Below are positions 59,679-64,000 of a stretch of 64,000 nt of DNA, in pieces. Source of the stretch: Pelomicrobium methylotrophicum (GTDB lineage: Bacteria; Pseudomonadota; Gammaproteobacteria; Burkholderiales; UBA6910); the NCBI RefSeq assembly GCF_008014345.1, contig NZ_VPFL01000017.1:1-64000 (forward strand). Direction: 5' to 3'. A program made the translations under genes and the position numbers. The notes beneath the pieces were generated by a model. That model saw nothing but the letters and a program-made list of their open reading frames with translations. It made no database searches and was not told where the DNA came from. Numbering within the stretch: position 1 is the first letter of the stretch; every line of letters begins with the position of its first letter.

Positions 59679-60341
59679 ATGGAAGACCCACTGATCCAGG
59701 CCATCGCCGTCCATGCTCTGCCGGTGATCTTCGCCATCACGCTGCACGAGGCCTCCCACGGCTACGTGGCGAAGCGCTTCGGCGATCTGACGGCCTACGC
59801 CCAAGGGCGCGTGAGCCTCAACCCAATCCGCCATATCGATCCCTTCGGCACCGTTGTCCTCCCGCTCATGACCCTGGCGATCGGCGGCATCATGTTCGGC
59901 TGGGCGAAGCCGGTGCCGGTCAACTTCGGCAATTTGCGTCAGCCGAAGCAGGATATGCTGTGGGTCGCGGCGGCGGGTCCTGCCGCCAACTTCGTCATGG
60001 CCTTGGGCTGGGCCTTGGTCGCCAAGGCCGCGGGGACCGCTGGCGCCGCTTCCTGGTCGGAGTTCTTCTACGCCATGGGCCTGGCGGGCGTTCGGGTCAA
60101 TATCATCTTCATGGTGCTCAACCTGCTGCCGCTTCCACCGCTTGACGGCAGCAAGATCGCCATCAGCCTGCTGCCTCGGAACCTGGCCTACCAGTACGCC
60201 GCCCTCGAGCCGTATGGAATCTACCTCTTGCTCGGGCTGATCGTCCTGGAAGGTGTGCTGCACGTTCCGTTGTTGAGCCTGATCCTATTTCCTCTGTATG
60301 AGGCCGTGCGGGGCGTGATCGCAGCGCTTTTCAATCTCTGA
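59679..60341 (+). CDS. Site-2 protease family protein (M50 metallopeptidase)
   Basis: Membrane metalloprotease of 220 residues. HEASHG (HExxH) lies in helix 1 and NLLPLPPLDGSKI provides the third ligand Asp; about six hydrophobic helices. Substrate unknown. ATG 59679 has no ribosome site and lies about 10 bp after an extended -10 like TGGTAAAAT, so the message may be nearly leaderless. trpS follows 18 bp later. Confidence 0.9.
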   Translation: MEDPLIQAIAVHALPVIFAITLHEASHGYVAKRFGDLTAYAQGRVSLNPIRHIDPFGTVVLPLMTLAIGGIMFGWAKPVPVNFGNLRQPKQDMLWVAAAGPAANFVMALGWALVAKAAGTAGAASWSEFFYAMGLAGVRVNIIFMVLNLLPLPPLDGSKIAISLLPRNLAYQYAALEPYGIYLLLGLIVLEGVLHVPLLSLILFPLYEAVRGVIAALFNL

Positions 60342-60359
60342 GCCTACTTGTTTCCGACC

Positions 60360-61562
60360 ATGTTCCCTGATCGCGTCCTTTCCGGCATGCGACCGACCGG
60401 CAGCCTGCATTTGGGTCATTACCACGGAGTGCTGAAAAACTGGGTAAAGCTTCAGCAAGAGTACGAATGCCTGTTCTTCGTCGCCGACTGGCACGCTCTC
60501 ACCACCCATTACGACGAGCCCCAGGTGATCGCCGACAGCGTGTGGGAGATGCTGATCGACTGGCTGGCGGCAGGTGTCGACCCGGCTCAGGCAACGTTGT
60601 TCATCCAGTCGCGGGTTCCCGAGCACGCCGAATTGCACCTGCTGTTGTCGATGGTGACGCCCTTGGGCTGGCTCGAGCGCGTACCCACGTACAAGGACCA
60701 GCAGGAGAAGCTGTCCGATCGCGACCTCTCCACGTACGGCTTCCTCGGCTATCCACTCCTGCAGAGCGCCGACATTCTCATCTATCGCGCTACCCGGGTT
60801 CCCGTGGGGGAGGACCAGGTGCCTCACATCGAGTTCACGCGGGAGATCGCGCGCCGCTTCAATCACATTTACGGGCGCGAGCCCGACTTCGAGGAAAAGG
60901 CGCTGAAGGCGGTGAAGAAACTGGGCGCCAAAAAAGCGCGCCTGTACCATGAGCTACGCACTCGCTACCAAGAGCAGGGCGACACCGAAGCCCTCGCCGC
61001 CGGGCGCGCCCTCTTGGAGGAAGCCCAGAACCTGAGCCTGGGGGACCGGGAGCGCTTGTTCGGTTACCTGGAAGGCGGCGGGAAAATGATCCTGTCGGAG
61101 CCTGAGGCGCTCCTCACCGAAGCCTCCCGGCTGCCGGGCCTCGACGGCCAGAAGATGTCCAAGTCTTACCACAACACCATCGGCCTGCGGGAGGCGCCCG
61201 ACAGCATCGCGAGGAAGATCCGCACCATGCCGACCGACCCGGCGCGGGTACGGCGCCAAGACCCCGGGAATCCGGCCCGCTGTCCGGTGTGGCAGTTTCA
61301 CCTCGTCTACTCGGACCAGGAGCGGCGCAGGTGGGTGCAGGAGGGATGTACCACGGCGGGCATCGGCTGTCTGGAATGCAAGCAGCCGATCATCGATGCG
61401 ATCCTGGAAGAGCAGAAGCCTATGCTGGAGCGTGCCCGGGTCTACCAGGAGGACCCTACGCTTTTGCGCAGCATTGTCGCGGACGGCTGCGAGAAGGCCC
61501 GCAAACTTGCCCAGGAAACGATGCGCGAGGTACGGGAGGCCATGGGACTGGACTACCTCTGA
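60360..61562 (+). CDS. trpS: Tryptophanyl-tRNA synthetase
   Basis: Class I synthetase of 400 residues: RPTGSLHLGHYHG (HIGH-like) and GQKMSKSYHN (KMSKS). A longer C-terminal part than E. coli TrpS (334 residues), as in several beta-proteobacteria. ATG 60360 is preferred to TTG 60348. Confidence 0.95.
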   Translation: MFPDRVLSGMRPTGSLHLGHYHGVLKNWVKLQQEYECLFFVADWHALTTHYDEPQVIADSVWEMLIDWLAAGVDPAQATLFIQSRVPEHAELHLLLSMVTPLGWLERVPTYKDQQEKLSDRDLSTYGFLGYPLLQSADILIYRATRVPVGEDQVPHIEFTREIARRFNHIYGREPDFEEKALKAVKKLGAKKARLYHELRTRYQEQGDTEALAAGRALLEEAQNLSLGDRERLFGYLEGGGKMILSEPEALLTEASRLPGLDGQKMSKSYHNTIGLREAPDSIARKIRTMPTDPARVRRQDPGNPARCPVWQFHLVYSDQERRRWVQEGCTTAGIGCLECKQPIIDAILEEQKPMLERARVYQEDPTLLRSIVADGCEKARKLAQETMREVREAMGLDYL

Positions 61563-61812
61563 GCTGGCTTGCGCTCGATTCGGCTCGGTCGGTCCTGCGA
61601 ACGGTGTTTGCAGGAAAGTTGCCTCCCGTGGCAATCCATGCGAAAGTGATCGCCGCCCGGCCTACCGCCAGGCAGGGAGGTTGCGCCTTGACCGGAAGCG
61701 CGGCAGCGCAAACTCGCCTCTCTGCCCGTTCGAGACAACAATAGCGTGTAAAGCGTGTATCGGTCAGACCTCTCCGTAAAGCGGCAACCATCGTGATCCG
61801 GGCCGGGAACTC

Positions 61813-62613
61813 ATGAGTGCGGTCATCGACGACGCTCCGATCGCCAAGGTCTACGGCGAGGCCTTGCGGGAGCTGCCCAAGGATTTGTACATTCCTCCGG
61901 ATGCCCTCGAAGTCTTCCTGGAAGCCTTCGAAGGTCCCCTCGACCTGCTCCTGTACCTGATCCGGAAGGAAAATCTGGACGTGCTCGACATCCCCATGGC
62001 CGAGCTCACGCGCCAGTACATGGAGTATGTGGAGATGATGAGGGCGACCCAGCTCGAGCTGGCGGCAGAGTACCTGCTCATGGCGGCGATGCTCATCGAG
62101 ATCAAGTCCCGAATGCTGCTGCCGCGGCCGCCCCGGGTGGAGGAAACCGAAGAAGATCCCCGGGCGGAGCTGGTGCGCCGGCTCCTGGAGTATGAACAGA
62201 TCAAGCGTGCGGCCCAGCGGCTCGATCAGTTGCCTCATGCTTTGCGCGATTTCGCGCTGGTCCAGGTGTGGATCGAGCAGGCCGCAGTGAAGCGCTTGCC
62301 GGAGGTGAGCGTGGACGACTTGCGCGACGCCTGGCTCGCGCTGCTCAACCGCGCGAGGCTTACTCGACACCACCGTGTCACTCGCGAGGCGCTGTCAGTG
62401 CGGGAGCACATGACCCGAATTCTGCGGCGGCTCGCCGGCCGGGACTTTGTCGAGTTTGAGTCGTTGTTCGACCCGTCGGCAGGCGTCCCGGTGTTGGTGG
62501 TCACGTTTTTGGCGCTGCTGGAGCTTGCCAAAGAAAACCTGGTCGAGGTCACGCAGCGCGAGGCTTTTGGAAACATTTATGTCCGAGCAACCAACTTCCT
62601 CACTGCCGACTAA
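61813..62613 (+). CDS. scpA: Segregation and condensation protein A
   Basis: Kleisin of the SMC-ScpAB complex, 266 residues. [20 protein letters not shown] near residue 35, [38 protein letters not shown]. The C-terminal winged helix binds SMC. It overlaps scpB by 35 bp. The 250 bp before it hold no gene or clear promoter. Confidence 0.95.
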   Translation: MSAVIDDAPIAKVYGEALRELPKDLYIPPDALEVFLEAFEGPLDLLLYLIRKENLDVLDIPMAELTRQYMEYVEMMRATQLELAAEYLLMAAMLIEIKSRMLLPRPPRVEETEEDPRAELVRRLLEYEQIKRAAQRLDQLPHALRDFALVQVWIEQAAVKRLPEVSVDDLRDAWLALLNRARLTRHHRVTREALSVREHMTRILRRLAGRDFVEFESLFDPSAGVPVLVVTFLALLELAKENLVEVTQREAFGNIYVRATNFLTAD

Positions 62614-63277
62614 CGTAGCAGAGATCAAGAAGATCCTCGAGACGGCGCTGCTTACGGCGAGCGAGCCGCTGCAGGTCTCGGAGCTGCGTAAGCTGTTCGA
62701 CGAGGACTTGGGGGCGGACTTGATCCGCAGGCTCCTCGAAGAGTTGCGCCAGGATTGGGCCGACCGGGGCGTCGAACTCACTTGTGTCGCCAGCGGCTGG
62801 CGTTTCCGTTCCCGGCCCGAGTACCAGCGCTACCTGGATCGGCTCAACCCGCAGAAGCCGCCCAAGTATTCCCGGGCGGTCCTGGAGACCCTGGCGATCA
62901 TCGCCTATCGGCAGCCGGTCACGCGGGGCGACATCGAAGAGATCCGGGGCGTGTCCGTGTCGCCGCAGGTGATCAAGACGCTGGAGGCCCGCGGCTGGAT
63001 CGACGTGGTCGGTCATCGTGAAGTACCCGGGCGGCCCGCTTTGTTTGGAACCACGAAGGCATTCCTTGACGACCTGAACCTGCGCTCCTTGGACGAGCTG
63101 CCGCCGCTGGAAGAGCTGGCGGGACTGGTGGACCGGAGCGCCGAGCGCTTGCCGACCGAATCACCTCCATCGGCCGAGCCCCCAGAGGAAGCACCCGCCG
63201 TCGAGGAGCCCTCGCCCGGAGAAGAGCCGCGGGCTCAGGAAGCCGCGCCTGAAGGGCGGGCGCAGCGCGTCGCTTGA
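62579..63277 (+). CDS. scpB: Segregation and condensation protein B
   Basis: Partner of ScpA, 232 residues of two winged helices ([53 protein letters not shown]) and an acidic Pro/Glu-rich tail. ATG 62579 starts inside scpA; the coupling is typical. Confidence 0.94.
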   Translation: MSEQPTSSLPTNVAEIKKILETALLTASEPLQVSELRKLFDEDLGADLIRRLLEELRQDWADRGVELTCVASGWRFRSRPEYQRYLDRLNPQKPPKYSRAVLETLAIIAYRQPVTRGDIEEIRGVSVSPQVIKTLEARGWIDVVGHREVPGRPALFGTTKAFLDDLNLRSLDELPPLEELAGLVDRSAERLPTESPPSAEPPEEAPAVEEPSPGEEPRAQEAAPEGRAQRVA

Positions 63278-63293
63278 AAGCTGTCTTTCCGCC

Positions 63294-63920
63294 ATGCGTG
63301 CGATCGTAGTCGCGAATCCTAAGGGGGGAAGCGGTAAAACCACCGTGGCCACCAATCTGGCAGCGGGGCTCGCCGCGGCCAACGAGCGGGTCTACCTGTG
63401 GGACATCGACCGCCAGAAATCGGCGCTCACGTGGCTATCGATCCGGCCTGCCCATCTGCCGCGGGTGGCGCGGCTGGATGGAGGCGATCCGAAGGATCGG
63501 GATCCGGGCGACGACAGCTGGGTGGTGATCGACACGCCCGCCGGGCTCCACGGTAAGAACCTGGAGTACGCCCTCCGGCTGGCGGAAAAGGTGCTCATCC
63601 CCGTCCAACCGTCGGTATTCGACATGGCGGCCACCCGCGACTTTCTCGATACGCTGCTCGCGGAAAAAGCGGTGCGCAGGCACAAGGTCTCCATCGGCGT
63701 GGTGGGGGTGCGGGTGGATCCGCGGACCCGGGCTTCTGCCACGCTGGAGGCGTTCCTGCAACAGTACCACTTGCCCATCCTCACTTTCCTGCGGGACACG
63801 GTGATCTACACCAACGCTGCGTTTCTGGGCCAGAGCGTCTTCGATCTCCCGGCCTATCTTACCGAGCGTGATCGGCAACAGTGGAGTCCGGTGCTCGACT
63901 GGGCCCGCAACGGAGGCTGA
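63294..63920 (+). CDS. ParA-family ATPase
   Basis: 208 residues with the deviant Walker A NPKGGSGKTTVATNLAAGLA, DIDRQKSA and VVIDTPAGL. Short, without HTH, and without a ParB partner in view, so it resembles orphan ParA/MinD-like ATPases rather than the chromosomal ParA. It lies 16 bp after scpB, which hints at chromosome or protein positioning. Confidence 0.87.
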   Translation: MRAIVVANPKGGSGKTTVATNLAAGLAAANERVYLWDIDRQKSALTWLSIRPAHLPRVARLDGGDPKDRDPGDDSWVVIDTPAGLHGKNLEYALRLAEKVLIPVQPSVFDMAATRDFLDTLLAEKAVRRHKVSIGVVGVRVDPRTRASATLEAFLQQYHLPILTFLRDTVIYTNAAFLGQSVFDLPAYLTERDRQQWSPVLDWARNGG

Positions 63921-63926
63921 TGCCGT

Positions 63927-64000
63927 TCAGCAGGTGAGCCGGCGGTAGATGTCCGCCACCTTGAGCGGCAGTTTGGCCACGCTGTCCACCACGGTGTAGT
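63927..64000 (-). CDS. Unidentified gene, 3' end only
   Basis: The last codons of a minus-strand frame, ending in VADIYRRLTC before TGA at 63927-63929, are visible; the rest lies outside the window. It is convergent with the ParA-like gene. Too short to identify. Confidence 0.45.
   Translation of the reverse strand, partial: YTVVDSVAKLPLKVADIYRRLTC

Overview
The window is about 64 kb of high-GC bacterial DNA that reads as a betaproteobacterial chromosome. The evidence is the order of housekeeping genes (accA-tilS-ndk-rlmN-pilW-rodZ-ispG-hisS-yfgM-bamB-der-hfq-hflX-hflK-hflC-hisZ-purA, then rnr-rlmB-rpsF-priB-rpsR-rplI-dnaB), the PriB between S6 and S18, and the urtABCDE/fmdA arrangement known from beta-proteobacteria and methylotrophs. 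Genus cannot be fixed from sequence reading alone.

Region 1 (about 1-18.75 kb) is accessory and partly decaying. It opens with a plus-strand operon for uptake and hydrolysis of short amides or urea: urtA, urtB, urtC, urtD, urtE, formamidase fmdA and the zinc-ribbon gene fmdB. Convergent to it, only 3 bp away, lies a minus-strand two-component pair: a LuxR-type response regulator and a 1125-residue hybrid histidine kinase whose N-terminus is an NCS1-like (purine/cytosine/hydantoin type) permease, joined to the kinase through an eight-cysteine module. This transporter-sensor fusion beside an amide operon is the most interesting system here. Upstream follow a broken ISL3-type insertion sequence, a porin (FmdC-like by context), a heavily decayed second urtA, the C-terminal remnant of an allophanate hydrolase, an IS3-like integrase remnant, a MazF/PemK toxin with an antitoxin whose start codon appears lost, an IS200/IS605 remnant (TnpA scrap joined to a catalytically mutated TnpB), an intact VapBC-type pair, and an IS1595/ISXO2-like scrap. 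The stretch 14781-15047 holds nothing I recognise.

Region 2 (18.78-26 kb) has mixed metabolic genes: endonuclease V, isoaspartyl peptidase/asparaginase, a yybP-ykoY-type manganese riboswitch in front of a Gdt1/UPF0016 Mn exporter, a ClC chloride channel/antiporter, a FIST sensory-domain protein and a gamma-glutamyltransferase.

Region 3 (26-50.3 kb) is the conserved core listed above, closely packed on the plus strand, with one minus-strand tRNA-Leu(CAG). A good sigma70 promoter precedes rpsF and an intrinsic terminator follows rplI.

Region 4 (50.3-64 kb) holds phoH-bcp, divergent selU and selD (selenophosphate supply for 2-selenouridine in tRNA), an RNA-repair cluster archease-rtcB-rhlE, then a plus-strand run: PHP-domain phosphatase, YciO-type protein, site-2 protease, trpS, scpA, scpB and a ParA-like ATPase. 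The last 74 bases carry the 3' end of an unidentified minus-strand gene. The 250 bp between trpS and scpA show no recognisable feature.
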